Positions 16,780 to 26,118 of a DNA stretch of 64,000 bases are shown here, piece by piece. The number at the start of each line of letters is the position of its first letter. Positions within the stretch are counted from its first letter, which is position 1. Where the stretch lies: positions 1,922,001 through 1,986,000 of the forward strand of contig NZ_JAUSYH010000001.1 of the NCBI RefSeq assembly GCF_030816715.1, in the 5' to 3' direction. This DNA comes from Streptomyces achromogenes. Its GTDB lineage: Bacteria > Actinomycetota > Actinomycetes > Streptomycetales > Streptomycetaceae. A program made the translations under genes and the position numbers. The notes beneath the pieces were generated by a model. The model was given only the letters and a program-made list of their open reading frames with translations, was not told the origin of the DNA and ran no database searches.

Positions 16780-17849
16780 AACCCCTGCTCCCGCCCGTCG
16801 ACCCGACCGTCGCCCCGCTGCCGCTCCCCCTGCGCGGCCGCCGGCCCGGCTGCCGCCCCCGCCGCCTCGAACCCGTCGTACGCCGTCAGCGCCTCACGGG
16901 CGGCACGGCGGGCGCTGTCGGCGAGGTCCGGCGGCGAGACGATCCGCCCGTCGCGCCCGAGCCGCAGGGCCAGCCGTCGCAGCGAGGCCGGGTCGGGGGT
17001 GCGCAGAGTGATACGCAGGCCGCCGTCGGGAAGTTCATCGGCGCTGTCGTGCGGGTAGTACTCGGCGACCCAGCGCCCCCCGGGGCCGACCTCGACGACG
17101 ACCTCCGGATCCTCCGCGGACGGCTGCACCAGCCCCTCCGACAGGTCTCGCAGCTCGATCTCCGGCGGCGCGGACGGCTCGTCGAGAATCCTGATCTCGG
17201 CCACCCGGTCCAGCCGGAAGGTGCGACGCGCCTCCGAGCGGCGGCACCAGGCCTCCACGTACGTGTGCCCCACGCTGACCAGGCGGATCGGGTCGATCTC
17301 GCGCTCGGTGACCTGGTCACGGGCGGGCGAGTAGTAGCGGATCCACAGCCGGCGCCGTTCCGAGATCGCCCGGTCGACGTCGGCGAAGACCCCGCCCTCG
17401 GACTCGAACGTCACCGACAGACGGGAACTGGCCCCGGCCGCCTCGCCCGCGGCGGTCTCCACCTTCGCCGTGGCGCGCAGCAGCGCCTGCCGGTCGCCCT
17501 CGCGCAGACCGGGCAGCGTCGCCACCGCCCGCGCCGCCACCAGCAGCGCGGTCGCCTCGTCGGCGGCCAGCCGCAGCGGCTCGGCGGCGTCCGCACCGAG
17601 CGCGGCCGGGTTGTGCCACCAGATGCGCTCGCCGTCGGTGTCGATGTCGAGGAGGTCCCCGCCCCGGAAACTGGTGCCGCACATGGGCAGCACATCGAGG
17701 TCGGAGACCAGCTCGTCCTCGGTGATGCCGAAGGCGCGTGCCACGTCCTCGATGCGCGCGCCGGGGCGTTCCCGGAGGTACGTCACCAGGGAGAGCATCC
17801 GCCGGGTCTGGTCGATCGCGTTCGTGGGCCTGACCGGTTTGCCTGCCAC
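16776..17849 (-). CDS. pafC: WYL-domain transcription regulator PafC
   Basis: 357 residues, GTG start. The N terminus has a winged helix-turn-helix (RRMLSLVTYLRERPGARIED then VARAFGITEDELVSDLDVL). The middle has a WYL domain (RRLWIRYYSPARDQVTEREI, with HTYVEAWCRRSEARRTFRL following) and a C-terminal WCX-like region. It pairs with PafB, 18 bases upstream, to form the PafBC activator of RecA-independent DNA-damage genes known from mycobacteria. Although the genes neighbour the proteasome locus, the known function is DNA-damage response, not Pup ligation. Confidence 0.92.
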   Translation of the reverse strand: MAGKPVRPTNAIDQTRRMLSLVTYLRERPGARIEDVARAFGITEDELVSDLDVLPMCGTSFRGGDLLDIDTDGERIWWHNPAALGADAAEPLRLAADEATALLVAARAVATLPGLREGDRQALLRATAKVETAAGEAAGASSRLSVTFESEGGVFADVDRAISERRRLWIRYYSPARDQVTEREIDPIRLVSVGHTYVEAWCRRSEARRTFRLDRVAEIRILDEPSAPPEIELRDLSEGLVQPSAEDPEVVVEVGPGGRWVAEYYPHDSADELPDGGLRITLRTPDPASLRRLALRLGRDGRIVSPPDLADSARRAAREALTAYDGFEAAGAAAGPAAAQGERQRGDGRVDGREQGL

Positions 17850-17867
17850 TGTGTTGCTCGCTCCCCC

Positions 17868-18845
17868 TCAGCCCTTGGCCACGGCCCGTAGCCGGTCCAC
17901 GACGTCCGCCCGCAGCTCGGCCGGCTCCAGCACCACCACGTCCGGCCCGAACTCCACCAGCCACGCGTCCAGCCCGTGCCCGTACGGAATCTCCAACTCG
18001 TCCCAGCCGTCCCCGAGTTCCCGCACCGCGGTGGCCTTGGCCCGCAACGGGTACCCGGCGTCCGTCCGCAGCCGGATCAGGGCGCTGCGGTCGGCGGTCT
18101 CCCCCGCCCAACTGGCGACGGTCTCGCGCACGGTGACGACGTCGGGGACCGGCGCGGTGAAACGCGCCCCGCGCGAGCGCACCTTGCCGGTGATCCGCGA
18201 CAGCCGGAAGACCCGCTCGGCCCCCCGGTCGCGGTCGAACCCGGCCAGATACCAGTGGCCGCGCCAGCACTCCAGCGCCCACGGCTCGACATGCCGGGGC
18301 TCCGGATGCGGCGCGGTCGCCTTGCGGTAGTCGAACACCACCGGCCGGCGGTCGCGGCAGGCCAGCATCAGCGGCTCGAACGCGGCCTCGTGCACCGGAA
18401 TCCGGGGTTCCAGCGCGCTGTGGGCCTCGTAGGGGTCGACGTCCTCGGGCAGCCCCGCCGCCCGCAGCTTCTGCAGAGCGCCGCTGGCCGCCCCCGCGAG
18501 CCGGGCCTGCTGCCACACCTTGGCGGCCAGGCCCAGGGCCGCGGCCTCCTCGGCGTCCAGGGTGATCGGCGGCAGACGGTTGCTGTCCCGGCGGGCGAGA
18601 TAACCGATCTCGCCGTCCAGGCTCTCCACGGTCTCGATGACCAGCCCGAGCTCACGGAGATCGTCCTTGTCCCGCTCGAACATCCGGTTGAAGGAGTCCT
18701 CCGACGCCGACCCGCCGTGCCCCGACCGGAAGGTCTCGACGTACGCCTCGATGGAGTCGCGCAGCTCACGCTTGCTGAGCGGCCTGCGCGTCCCCAGCAG
18801 GCACAGCGCGAGGTTCATCAGCCGCTCGGCCTTGGCAATGGCCAT
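17868..18845 (-). CDS. pafB: WYL-domain transcription regulator PafB
   Basis: 325 residues beginning MAIAKAERLMNLALCLLGTR. The N-terminal helix-turn-helix (LSKRELRDSIEAYVETF) is followed by a WYL domain (CRDRRPVVFDYRKATAP with EPWALECWRGHWYLAGF) and a WCX extension. It forms a heteromer with PafC from the adjacent gene. The two are separated from the upstream FKBP gene by a strong terminator (18920-18947), so pafBC must have its own promoter in 18846-18919. The whole pafB-pafC-zinc-ribbon block is compact, with an 18-base gap and a 4-base overlap. Confidence 0.92.
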   Translation of the reverse strand: MAIAKAERLMNLALCLLGTRRPLSKRELRDSIEAYVETFRSGHGGSASEDSFNRMFERDKDDLRELGLVIETVESLDGEIGYLARRDSNRLPPITLDAEEAAALGLAAKVWQQARLAGAASGALQKLRAAGLPEDVDPYEAHSALEPRIPVHEAAFEPLMLACRDRRPVVFDYRKATAPHPEPRHVEPWALECWRGHWYLAGFDRDRGAERVFRLSRITGKVRSRGARFTAPVPDVVTVRETVASWAGETADRSALIRLRTDAGYPLRAKATAVRELGDGWDELEIPYGHGLDAWLVEFGPDVVVLEPAELRADVVDRLRAVAKG

Positions 18846-18919
18846 CGACGCCCTTCGCCTCCCCTATGGTGCTTACGATCGACGACCGTACCGCCCCGCG
18901 GTGCCCGGACAAAAGCCGA

Positions 18920-18947
18920 GGGCCCATGCCCGGGCAGGCATGGGCCC
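18920..18947 (-). terminator. Rho-independent terminator after the FKBP gene
   Basis: An 11-base perfect stem GGGCCCATGCC / GGCATGGGCCC has a six-base loop. On the minus strand it is followed by CTTTTG. It lies 54 bases beyond the stop of the FKBP gene and before pafB. Confidence 0.8.
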
Positions 18948-19000
18948 CGGATGACCGACACCGGTCACGCCGTGATCGGCGACGACCGGACGCGCCGGGC

Positions 19001-19372
19001 TCAGACCCCGAGCAGGTCCACCACGAAGATCAGCGTCTCGCCCGGCTTGATCGCCGGAGTCGGGCTCTGGTTGCCGTAGGCGAGGTGCGCCGGGATCGTC
19101 AGCTGACGACGCCCGCCGACCTTCATGCCCTGCACACCCTGGTCCCAGCCCTTGATGACCCGGCCGCCGCCGAGCGGGAAACGGAACGGCGTCCCACGGT
19201 TCCAGCTGGCGTCGAACTCCTCACCGGTGCTGAAGGCGACACCCACGTAGTGGACGCTGACGTTGTGGCCGGCCTGCGCGACCTCGCCGTCGCCCTCCCA
19301 GATGTCCTTGATCTCGAGGTCCGCCGGGGGCTCGCCACCCGGGAAGTCGATCTCGGGCTTGTCAATGCTCAC
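19001..19372 (-). CDS. FKBP-type peptidyl-prolyl cis-trans isomerase
   Basis: 123 residues from a GTG at 19372 (VSIDKPEIDFPGG), preceded by CAGGAG; the frame continues upstream but without a better start. A single FKBP domain is complete: VSVHYVGVAFSTGEEFDAS, FPLGGGRVIKGWDQGVQGMK, and LAYGNQSPTPAIKPGETLIF. It has no signal peptide, so it is cytoplasmic. The key aromatic and Asp residues (Y, D, W) of the active pocket are present. It lies next to a second, secreted FKBP gene, both between pafA and pafB. Confidence 0.93.
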   Translation of the reverse strand: MSIDKPEIDFPGGEPPADLEIKDIWEGDGEVAQAGHNVSVHYVGVAFSTGEEFDASWNRGTPFRFPLGGGRVIKGWDQGVQGMKVGGRRQLTIPAHLAYGNQSPTPAIKPGETLIFVVDLLGV

Positions 19373-19440
19373 GTCACTGGCTCCTGCACGTCTCACGGAA
19401 AAGCAACAACACGGACAGTCTTACACCTTGGACGGCCGCC

Positions 19441-20445
19441 TCACGCCTTGGCGATGACGTCCACCGAGAACACCATCGTGGAGTCCTTCTCGATGCCGCT
19501 GCCGCTCGGCGGGTTGTCGCCGTAACCCAGCGACGGCGGAATGACGATGACGACGCGGCTGCCCACCTTCTTGCCCGTCAGACCCTGCGCCCAGCCCGGG
19601 ACCACCTGCTGCAGCGAGAACGACGTCAGCGCCTTGCTGCGGTACGTCGAATCGAACTCCTTGCCCGTGTCCCAGACGACGCCCTTGTACTGCACCAGCA
19701 CGGTGTCGTCCGCCGCGAGCACGGCGCCGTCCCCCTCGATCACGTAGTTCGACACCAGCTTCGCCGGCGCCTTCGACTTGGGGATCTCGATCGAGGGCGC
19801 CTTGCCGTCGGTGTTCGTGCCGACCTCGGGCACCCCGGCCTCGTTCTGCGGCACGTCCTTGCCCTTGGCCGAAGCCGTCGAGTTGAACGTGTTCTGGATG
19901 TCGAACACGAACACCAGGGTGTCGGTGCCCGTGATCCCCGCCTGCGTGTTGCCCTCCTTGCCGAAACCCCAGGCCGGCGGCACCGAGAACAGCACCCGGC
20001 TGCCGGTCTTCTTCCCCGTCAGCGCATACGTCCAGCCCTCGAGGTTGCCGCCCTTGGCAAGCCGGGTGAACTGCATCTTCTTGGAGTCGTAGGAGTTGAG
20101 GAGAACCTTCCCGCTGTCCCAGATCTGACCGAGACAGTGGGCCTGGATGTAGTCGTTCTCCGCGACGGTCTTACCGTTGCCCGCGATCACCGTCTTCACC
20201 GCCAGCTGGTCCGAGGGCGCACCACTGCCCTTGGCGACCGTCGGCTTCTCACCGAACTTCACCCCCGCCGTGATGGCCGGCAGCGGACCGTCGACGATCT
20301 TCGGCGGAGGAGCCGCGGACGGGGCTCCCGCGGAGGGCGACGCGCTGTCGCTCGCCTTGCTCGTGTCGGACTTGTCGTCGCCGCACCCGGCGAGCGTGAC
20401 CAGTCCCGCGGGTACGGCGGCAAGGATGAGGGAGCGTCGGCGCAC
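19441..20445 (-). CDS. FKBP-type prolyl isomerase lipoprotein with two FKBP-like domains
   Basis: 334 residues. The signal peptide has lipobox VTLAGC (Cys 21), then a Ser/Asp-rich linker. The first FKBP-like domain (KTVAENDYIQAHCLGQIWDS to DTLVFVFDIQ) is divergent. The second (VLVQYKGVVWDTGKEFDST, VVPGWAQGLTGKKVGSRV, LGYGDNPPSGSG) is canonical. It is probably a surface-anchored foldase for secreted proteins; the first domain may be non-catalytic. It is 68 bases upstream of the cytoplasmic FKBP gene and likely co-transcribed with it. A strong hairpin (20501-20543) separates it from pafA. Confidence 0.9.
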   Translation of the reverse strand: MRRRSLILAAVPAGLVTLAGCGDDKSDTSKASDSASPSAGAPSAAPPPKIVDGPLPAITAGVKFGEKPTVAKGSGAPSDQLAVKTVIAGNGKTVAENDYIQAHCLGQIWDSGKVLLNSYDSKKMQFTRLAKGGNLEGWTYALTGKKTGSRVLFSVPPAWGFGKEGNTQAGITGTDTLVFVFDIQNTFNSTASAKGKDVPQNEAGVPEVGTNTDGKAPSIEIPKSKAPAKLVSNYVIEGDGAVLAADDTVLVQYKGVVWDTGKEFDSTYRSKALTSFSLQQVVPGWAQGLTGKKVGSRVVIVIPPSLGYGDNPPSGSGIEKDSTMVFSVDVIAKA

Positions 20446-20500
20446 GATGAAAGCCTCGTAATCGGTCGATCTTCTGATGGCGTGCGCGCAACTCTACGAC

Positions 20501-20543
20501 GCGACACGGGCACCGTACGGGAAACGTACGGTGCCCGTGTTGC
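20501..20543 (-). terminator. Strong hairpin after pafA
   Basis: A 16-base perfect stem (20504-20519 with 20525-20540) has loop GGAAA, extendable by three pairs including one G-T. It lies 39 bases beyond the pafA stop, with no U tract; Streptomyces terminators often lack one. Confidence 0.75.
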
Positions 20544-20581
20544 GCTCCGTCCACGCACGCGGCACGCGCGGGACGCACCCC

Positions 20582-21943
20582 TCACATGCCGGCGATCAGC
20601 TTCTCCACCCGGTCGTCCACCGAACGGAACGGGTCCTTGCACAACACCGTGCGCTGCGCCTGGTCGTTCAGCTTCAGATGCACCCAGTCCACCGTGAAGT
20701 CCCGGCGCTGCTCCTGTGCACGACGGATGAAGTCACCGCGCAACCGCGCCCGAGTGGTCTGCGGCGGCACCGACTTGCCCTCGAAGATCTTCAGGTCGTT
20801 GCAGATCCGCGCCGCCTGCCCCTTGCGCTCCAGCAGGTAGTACAGACCACGACGCCGGTGGATGTCGTGGTAGGCGAGGTCTATCTGCGCCACGCGCGGA
20901 TGCGACATCGTCATGTTGTGCTTGGCCCGGTACCGCTCGATGAGCTTGTACTTCATGACCCAGTCGATCTCGGTGCCGATCCGGTCGAGGTCCTCCGCCT
21001 CGATCGCGTCCAGCGTGCGGCCCCACAGCTCCAGGACCTGCTCCACGGTGCCCGTACGCACACCCCGGCGCTCCACGAAGTCCACGGCCTTCTCGTAGTA
21101 CTCCCGCTGCACCTCCAGCGCGGAGGCCTCACGGCCGCTGGCCAGACGGACCTTGCGGCGACCCGTGATGTCATGGCTGACCTCCCGGATCGCCCGGATC
21201 GGGTTCTCCAGCGTCAGGTCCCGCATCACCGTGCCCGCCTCGATCATGCGCAGCACCAGATCGGTCGCCCCGACCTTCAGCAGCATGGTCGTCTCGGACA
21301 TGTTCGAGTCGCCCACGATGACATGCAGACGGCGATACCGCTCGGCGTCCGCGTGCGGCTCGTCGCGGGTGTTGATGATGGGCCGCGAACGGGTCGTCGC
21401 CGACGACACGCCCTCCCAGATGTGCTCGGCCCGCTGACTGACGCAGTAGACCGCCCCACGGGGCGTCTGCAGCACCTTGCCCGCGCCGCACAGCAGCTGC
21501 CGGGTCACCAGGAACGGAATCAGGATGTCCGCGAGCCGGGAGAACTCCCCGTGCCGCGCCACCAGATAGTTCTCGTGACAACCATAAGAGTTGCCCGCCG
21601 AGTCCGTGTTGTTCTTGAAGAGGTAGACGTCGCCCGCGATTCCTTCCTCGTGCAGGCGTCGCTCCGCGTCCACCAGGAGTCCCTCGAGAATGCGCTCGCC
21701 GGCCTTGTCGTGGGTGACCAACTCGGTCACGTTGTCACATTCCGGTGTCGCGTATTCCGGATGCGAACCCACGTCGAGATAGAGGCGGGCGCCGTTCCGC
21801 AGAAAGACATTGCTGCTTCGGCCCCATGACACGACACGGCGGAAGAGGTACCGCGCCACCTCGTCGGGAGACAGCCGGCGCTGTCCCCTGAACGTACATG
21901 TGACGCCGTACTCGTTCTCCAGCCCGAAAATGCGGCGGTCCAT
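20582..21943 (-). CDS. pafA: Pup--protein ligase PafA
   Basis: 453 residues, start [16 protein letters not shown]. It has a glutamine-synthetase-like fold: Glu9 in LENEYG for Mg/ATP, and the proposed catalytic Asp57 in [16 protein letters not shown]. Also seen are [18 protein letters not shown] and [18 protein letters not shown]. PafA joins the C-terminal glutamate of Pup to substrate lysines. It lacks the extra Dop loop seen in the paralogue at 27076-28587, supporting the assignment. It lies apart from pup and prcBA, with the MFS/LacI pair between. Confidence 0.96.
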   Translation of the reverse strand: MDRRIFGLENEYGVTCTFRGQRRLSPDEVARYLFRRVVSWGRSSNVFLRNGARLYLDVGSHPEYATPECDNVTELVTHDKAGERILEGLLVDAERRLHEEGIAGDVYLFKNNTDSAGNSYGCHENYLVARHGEFSRLADILIPFLVTRQLLCGAGKVLQTPRGAVYCVSQRAEHIWEGVSSATTRSRPIINTRDEPHADAERYRRLHVIVGDSNMSETTMLLKVGATDLVLRMIEAGTVMRDLTLENPIRAIREVSHDITGRRKVRLASGREASALEVQREYYEKAVDFVERRGVRTGTVEQVLELWGRTLDAIEAEDLDRIGTEIDWVMKYKLIERYRAKHNMTMSHPRVAQIDLAYHDIHRRRGLYYLLERKGQAARICNDLKIFEGKSVPPQTTRARLRGDFIRRAQEQRRDFTVDWVHLKLNDQAQRTVLCKDPFRSVDDRVEKLIAGM

Positions 21944-21952
21944 GACTGAACA

Positions 21953-23212
21953 TTACGCCCGATCCCCTGAACTGAAACGGGGTTCGGCAGCACGGTTTGG
22001 ATCATTTTCCGATGAAGCCGCAACAACCCCACCCCCGGCGGGAACTGCCAGTACCCGCCCCGTGGCCAGCAAAACCAGCAACGACACACCGCCCGCGACA
22101 GCCGGCGCCGCGAAACCCCACAGTGCCCCGCCCGCCTCCACCACCGGACCCGCCAGCCCCGTACCCACCGACGCGCCGACCGTGAACGTCGTCACCAGCC
22201 AGGAGAAAGCCTCCGTCACCGTCCCCGCCGGCGCGTGCCGGTCCACGATGACGAACGCACACGCGATGACAGGCGCCAGGAACAACCCCGCCAACGCCGT
22301 CAACGCCACCATCGCCACCGCCCCCGGCATCCACGTCAACGGCAGATAACACACCGCCAGAAACGCCACCAGCACCCGCAACCGCCGCTCCGGCGGCCCC
22401 GCCCACCTCCGCGCCCCGTACACCAGACCCCCGACCAGCGCACCCAGACCCAACGCCGCCATCAACCAGCCGTACACCGCGTCCCCGCCGTGCTCGTCCG
22501 CGTACGGCACCGACGCCACCGTGATCGAACCCAGCGCCATCCCGATGAACAGGAACGCCCCCAGCAACGCCAGCAGACCGCGCGAGCGCAACGCACCCAG
22601 CCAGTGCGCCTCACGCGGAGCCGAACGCCACGCACGCGAAGGCGGCGACACCACCACCCACAGCGCACCCGCCACCCCCACCGCGCTCAGCACCACCAGA
22701 GCCGCCCGAGCCGACCACAACGACACGCACAGCGTCACCAGCAGCGGCCCCACGGTGAACATCACCTCCTGCGCCACCGCGTCCATCGCATACGCCGTGT
22801 GCACCTGCTCCTCACGCCGCAGCACCGCCGGCCACAACGCCCGCAGACCACCCTCCAGCGGCGGCGTGAAAAGCCCGGAAGCCGCCACCGCCGCATACGC
22901 CCCCGCCAGCGGATCCGTGCCCGTGAACGCGAAAACCGTCATCGCCGCGGCCGAGGCGAGCGCCGCCGGCAGCTGGACCCGCGGCTGCCCGTGCAGATCC
23001 ACCAGCCGCCCCAGCAGCGGCTGGCCCACGGCGTTCGCGACCCCGTACACCGCCGCCAGCGCCCCCGCGAGGCTGTACGAACCGCCCTGCGCCCGCACGA
23101 ACAGCACGATCGCGATGGCCGCCGTGGCATTGGGCAGCCGGCCCACCAACGTGCCGACGAGCAGCCGGGCAGCATGCTTCGCCCTGAGGATCTCCAGGTA
23201 TCCCGCGGCCAA
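21953..23212 (-). CDS. MFS transporter, unknown substrate
   Basis: About 419 residues with twelve hydrophobic segments and a loop-2/3 motif GQPLLGRLVDLHGQPR resembling the MFS signature. I place the start at a TTG (LAAGYLEILRAKHAARLL) because GGAGG lies seven bases before it and the first membrane segment follows directly. Upstream in-frame ATGs at 23284 and 23293 have no ribosome site and would leave almost no room for the divergent lacI promoter. The stop is nine bases before the pafA start region. Divergent from a LacI regulator that probably controls it. The substrate is unknown. Confidence 0.8.
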   Translation of the reverse strand: MAAGYLEILRAKHAARLLVGTLVGRLPNATAAIAIVLFVRAQGGSYSLAGALAAVYGVANAVGQPLLGRLVDLHGQPRVQLPAALASAAAMTVFAFTGTDPLAGAYAAVAASGLFTPPLEGGLRALWPAVLRREEQVHTAYAMDAVAQEVMFTVGPLLVTLCVSLWSARAALVVLSAVGVAGALWVVVSPPSRAWRSAPREAHWLGALRSRGLLALLGAFLFIGMALGSITVASVPYADEHGGDAVYGWLMAALGLGALVGGLVYGARRWAGPPERRLRVLVAFLAVCYLPLTWMPGAVAMVALTALAGLFLAPVIACAFVIVDRHAPAGTVTEAFSWLVTTFTVGASVGTGLAGPVVEAGGALWGFAAPAVAGGVSLLVLLATGRVLAVPAGGGVVAASSENDPNRAAEPRFSSGDRA

Positions 23213-23333
23213 TGTCCCGCCTCCGGTCGGCTCGCCCCAGGCGGCGACCACCCCCGAGGTTTTACGTATAACTTCTCCTGTCATACGTACCATGTGCGCT
23301 GTTCACCAGTCCAGACGAAGGAGCGACCCCACC

Positions 23334-24353
23334 GTGCCACGAGGCAGCACGCGCCCGACGAGCCGCGACGTCGCCCAGGCCGCGGGAGTCTCCCAGGCCG
23401 CCGTCTCCCTCGTCCTCGGCGACAAATGGCGCGGCCGCGTCTCCGCACCCACCGCCGAACGCGTCCGCCAGGCCGCCAGCGAACTCGGCTACCGCCCCAA
23501 CCTCGCCGCCCGCAACCTCCGTCTCGGCCACACCCGCACCGTCCTCCTCGTCGTCCCCGTCCTCACCACCGAATTCTTCGCCGGCGTCTACACCGGCGCC
23601 GCGCGCGTCGCCGCCGAACACGGCTTCGGCGTCGTCCTCTACCCCTCCCCCGAAGGCATCGGGCCCGCCCGCTCCCCCTTCGCCTCCGCCCAGGCCGCCC
23701 TCGACGGCGTCATCGCCTCCTCCATGGCCGCCGACGCCCTCACCACCCTCCGCGGCGACCAGCTCCCCCTCGTCATGCTCGACAGCGACCCCGCCGGCAG
23801 CCTGGGCGCCGCCACCGTCAACCTCGACATCACCGACGGCATACGCCAGGTCGCCGACCACCTCCTCGGCCTCGGCCACCGCCACTTCCTGCACCTCGCC
23901 GCCGACGTGCCCTCCTGGACCTTCCACATCCGCGCACGCGAACTCGCCGCCCGCATCGCCGCACAACCCGGCACCACCCTGCGCACCGCCACCACACCCG
24001 TCACCATCGACGGCGCCCTCGCCGCCACCGAGAGAGCCCTCGGCACCACCACGGCCCCCCGCCCCACCGCCGTCGTCTGCGACGACGACAAACTCGCCGC
24101 CGGCGCCTACAAAGCCCTGCGCCGCCTCGGCCTGCACATCCCCCGCGACATCTCCGTCACCGGCCTCGACGACCTCGCCCTCGCCACCGCCCTCGACCCC
24201 GAACTCACCACCGTACGACTCGACGCCGAACTCTTCGGCGAACGCGGCATGCACGCCCTCCTCGCCGTCCTGGAGGACCGCACACCGGACGCGGGGGACA
24301 TCCCCGTCCACCTCGTCGTCCGCGCCTCCACAGCCCCGCCCAGACCCTCCTGA
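23334..24353 (+). CDS. LacI-family transcription regulator
   Basis: 339 residues, GTG at 23334 with GAAGGAG nine bases upstream. The DNA-binding domain is typical: TSRDVAQAAGVSQAAVSLVL, hinge-helix region ELGYRPNLAARNLR, then a periplasmic-binding-protein-like core (VLLVVPVLTTEFFAGVYTGA, VCDDDKLAAGAYKALRRLG, DISVTGLDDLALATALDPEL). It is transcribed away from the MFS gene, so it is likely that exporter's or importer's regulator. Between the two lie AT-rich segments with ACGTAT and CATACGTACC, which could hold overlapping promoters and an operator. Confidence 0.9.
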   Translation: MPRGSTRPTSRDVAQAAGVSQAAVSLVLGDKWRGRVSAPTAERVRQAASELGYRPNLAARNLRLGHTRTVLLVVPVLTTEFFAGVYTGAARVAAEHGFGVVLYPSPEGIGPARSPFASAQAALDGVIASSMAADALTTLRGDQLPLVMLDSDPAGSLGAATVNLDITDGIRQVADHLLGLGHRHFLHLAADVPSWTFHIRARELAARIAAQPGTTLRTATTPVTIDGALAATERALGTTTAPRPTAVVCDDDKLAAGAYKALRRLGLHIPRDISVTGLDDLALATALDPELTTVRLDAELFGERGMHALLAVLEDRTPDAGDIPVHLVVRASTAPPRPS

Positions 24354-24359
24354 CACACC

Positions 24360-24393
24360 TCACGCCCCGACCGGGACACCGGCCGGGGCGTGA
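24360..24393. terminator. Bidirectional terminator between lacI and prcA
   Basis: TCACGCCCCG pairs with CGGGGCGTGA, continued by CCGG/CCGG after one mismatch, around a four-base loop GACA. It serves the convergent lacI and prcA genes. Confidence 0.75.
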
Positions 24394-24456
24394 AAGAGGC
24401 CAACCACCCGGACAACGAGAGGCCACCCCACAAGAGCGCGGAACCTGAGCGCGGAC

Positions 24457-25212
24457 CTACTCCTTGCCGACATCCTCGGAATCGTCCGAACTCTCCGCCT
24501 CCGTCGAAGCGCCGCCCGCCTCCAGCAACCGCGCCAGCTGACGACCCACGATCCGCTTGAACTTACGCTGCTGCGGCCGCGTACGGTCCAGCACCGCAAC
24601 CTCCAGCCGCTCCGCCGGAATCTCCCGCTGTGTCCCGTTCGTGTCACGCGACAACGCCTGAACAGCCAGCTTCAGGGCCTCCGCAAGACTCATACCGTCC
24701 TGGTGACGCTGATCCAGATAGCTGCTGATCTGCTCCGCGTTGCCACCCACCGCGACCGAACCGTGCTCGTCCACGATCGACCCGTCGTGCGGCAACCGAT
24801 AGATCTGGTCACCGTCCGGCGTGTCACCCACCTCGGCCACCACCAACTCCACCTCGTACGGCTTCTCACCCGCCGAAGAGAAGATCGTGCCCAGCGTCTG
24901 GGCATACACGTTCGCCAGACCACGCGCCGTCACATCGTCACGGTCATAGGTGTAACCCCGCAGATCGGCATACCGCACACCACCGATCCGCAGATTCTCG
25001 TACTCGTTGTACTTACCGGCGGCCGCAAAGCCGATCCGGTCATAGATCTCACTGAACTTGTGCAACGCACGCGACGGATTCTCACCGACGAACACGATGC
25101 CGTCGGCATACTGCAGCACGACCAGGCTGCGACCACGAGCGATGCCCTTACGCGCGTACTCCGCGCGGTCCGCCATCGCCTGCTGGGGTGAGACATAGAA
25201 CGGAGTCGACAC
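24457..25212 (-). CDS. prcA: 20S proteasome alpha subunit PrcA
   Basis: 251 residues, [20 protein letters not shown]. The alpha-type N terminus with the gate-forming helix ([20 protein letters not shown]) is present, with no catalytic Thr. The C-terminal 25 residues are acidic and variable. It forms the outer rings to which ARC docks. It follows prcB by 60 bases in the order prcB-prcA, the usual actinobacterial order. Confidence 0.97.
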   Translation of the reverse strand: MSTPFYVSPQQAMADRAEYARKGIARGRSLVVLQYADGIVFVGENPSRALHKFSEIYDRIGFAAAGKYNEYENLRIGGVRYADLRGYTYDRDDVTARGLANVYAQTLGTIFSSAGEKPYEVELVVAEVGDTPDGDQIYRLPHDGSIVDEHGSVAVGGNAEQISSYLDQRHQDGMSLAEALKLAVQALSRDTNGTQREIPAERLEVAVLDRTRPQQRKFKRIVGRQLARLLEAGGASTEAESSDDSEDVGKE

Positions 25213-25272
25213 CGGTTATCCGTCCCTTTCTGTCGAAGTCACTGGATCACCTGGAACACACACGGACCACGC

Positions 25273-26118
25273 CTACAGCAACGCCGCACGCGGGCCGTCC
25301 GGCTGCTCCAGACGACGCTCGAGGATCGAACGGGCGATCCCCGACGACTCCTCGTCGGTGAGCCTGCGGAACCCGTCCTCGGTGATCACCGTGACGATCG
25401 GGTAGATCCGGCGCGCGACATCGGGACCACCCGTCGCCGAATCGTCGTCAGCCGCGTCGTACAGAGCCTGCACCACGAGCGTCGTGGCCTGCTCCTCCGT
25501 CAGATCGTCCCGATACAGCTTCTTCATCGCCCCGCGCGCGAAGATCGAACCCGAACCCGTCGCCGCGAAGTGATGCTCCTCCGAACGACCACCCGTCACG
25601 TCGTACGAGAAGATCCGGCCCCGGTCCCGGTCCACGTCGAACCCCGCGAACAACGGCACCACCGCCAGACCCTGCATCGCCATGCCCAGGTTCGAGCGGA
25701 TCATCGTCGACAACCGGTTCGCCTTGCCCTCCAGCGAGAGCTGCGCCCCCTCGACCTTCTCGAAGTGCTCCAGCTCCAGCTGGAACAGCTTCACCATCTC
25801 GACGGCCAGGCCCGCGGTGCCGGCGATGCCGACGGCCGAGTACTCGTCCGCCGGGAACACCTTCTCGATGTCCCGCTGCGCGATGACGTTGCCCATCGTG
25901 GCCCGGCGGTCACCCGCGAGCACGACCCCGCCGGGGAACGTGACGGCCACGATCGTCGTCCCGTGCGGGGCCTCGATCACACCCTGCGTCGGAGGCAGCT
26001 GCCGCTTCCCGGGCAGCATCTCCGGCTGGTGCTCGGACAGGAAGTCCATGAAGGACGACGACCCAGGCGTCAGGAAGGCAGCTGGTAGACGCCCGGTGCT
26101 ACGAGTGTTGGCTTCCAC
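25273..26118 (-). CDS. prcB: 20S proteasome beta subunit PrcB (with propeptide)
   Basis: 281 residues from a GTG at 26118 ([16 protein letters not shown]), preceded by GGAAGGA. A 53-residue propeptide ends at His-Gly, and Thr54 ([19 protein letters not shown]) becomes the catalytic N-terminal threonine after self-cleavage. The conserved Lys/Asp and [17 protein letters not shown] helix are present. Its first 49 coding bases overlap the 3' end of the upstream HNH gene in another frame, so its ribosome site lies inside that gene and translation is probably coupled. Confidence 0.96.
   Translation of the reverse strand: MEANTRSTGRLPAAFLTPGSSSFMDFLSEHQPEMLPGKRQLPPTQGVIEAPHGTTIVAVTFPGGVVLAGDRRATMGNVIAQRDIEKVFPADEYSAVGIAGTAGLAVEMVKLFQLELEHFEKVEGAQLSLEGKANRLSTMIRSNLGMAMQGLAVVPLFAGFDVDRDRGRIFSYDVTGGRSEEHHFAATGSGSIFARGAMKKLYRDDLTEEQATTLVVQALYDAADDDSATGGPDVARRIYPIVTVITEDGFRRLTDEESSGIARSILERRLEQPDGPRAALL

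Noticed and set aside
22235..24448. Very long Arg/Pro-rich open frame on the plus strand (737 codons)
   Set aside because: A shadow of GC-rich coding DNA: it runs across the MFS and LacI genes in another frame, with compositional bias and no domain.
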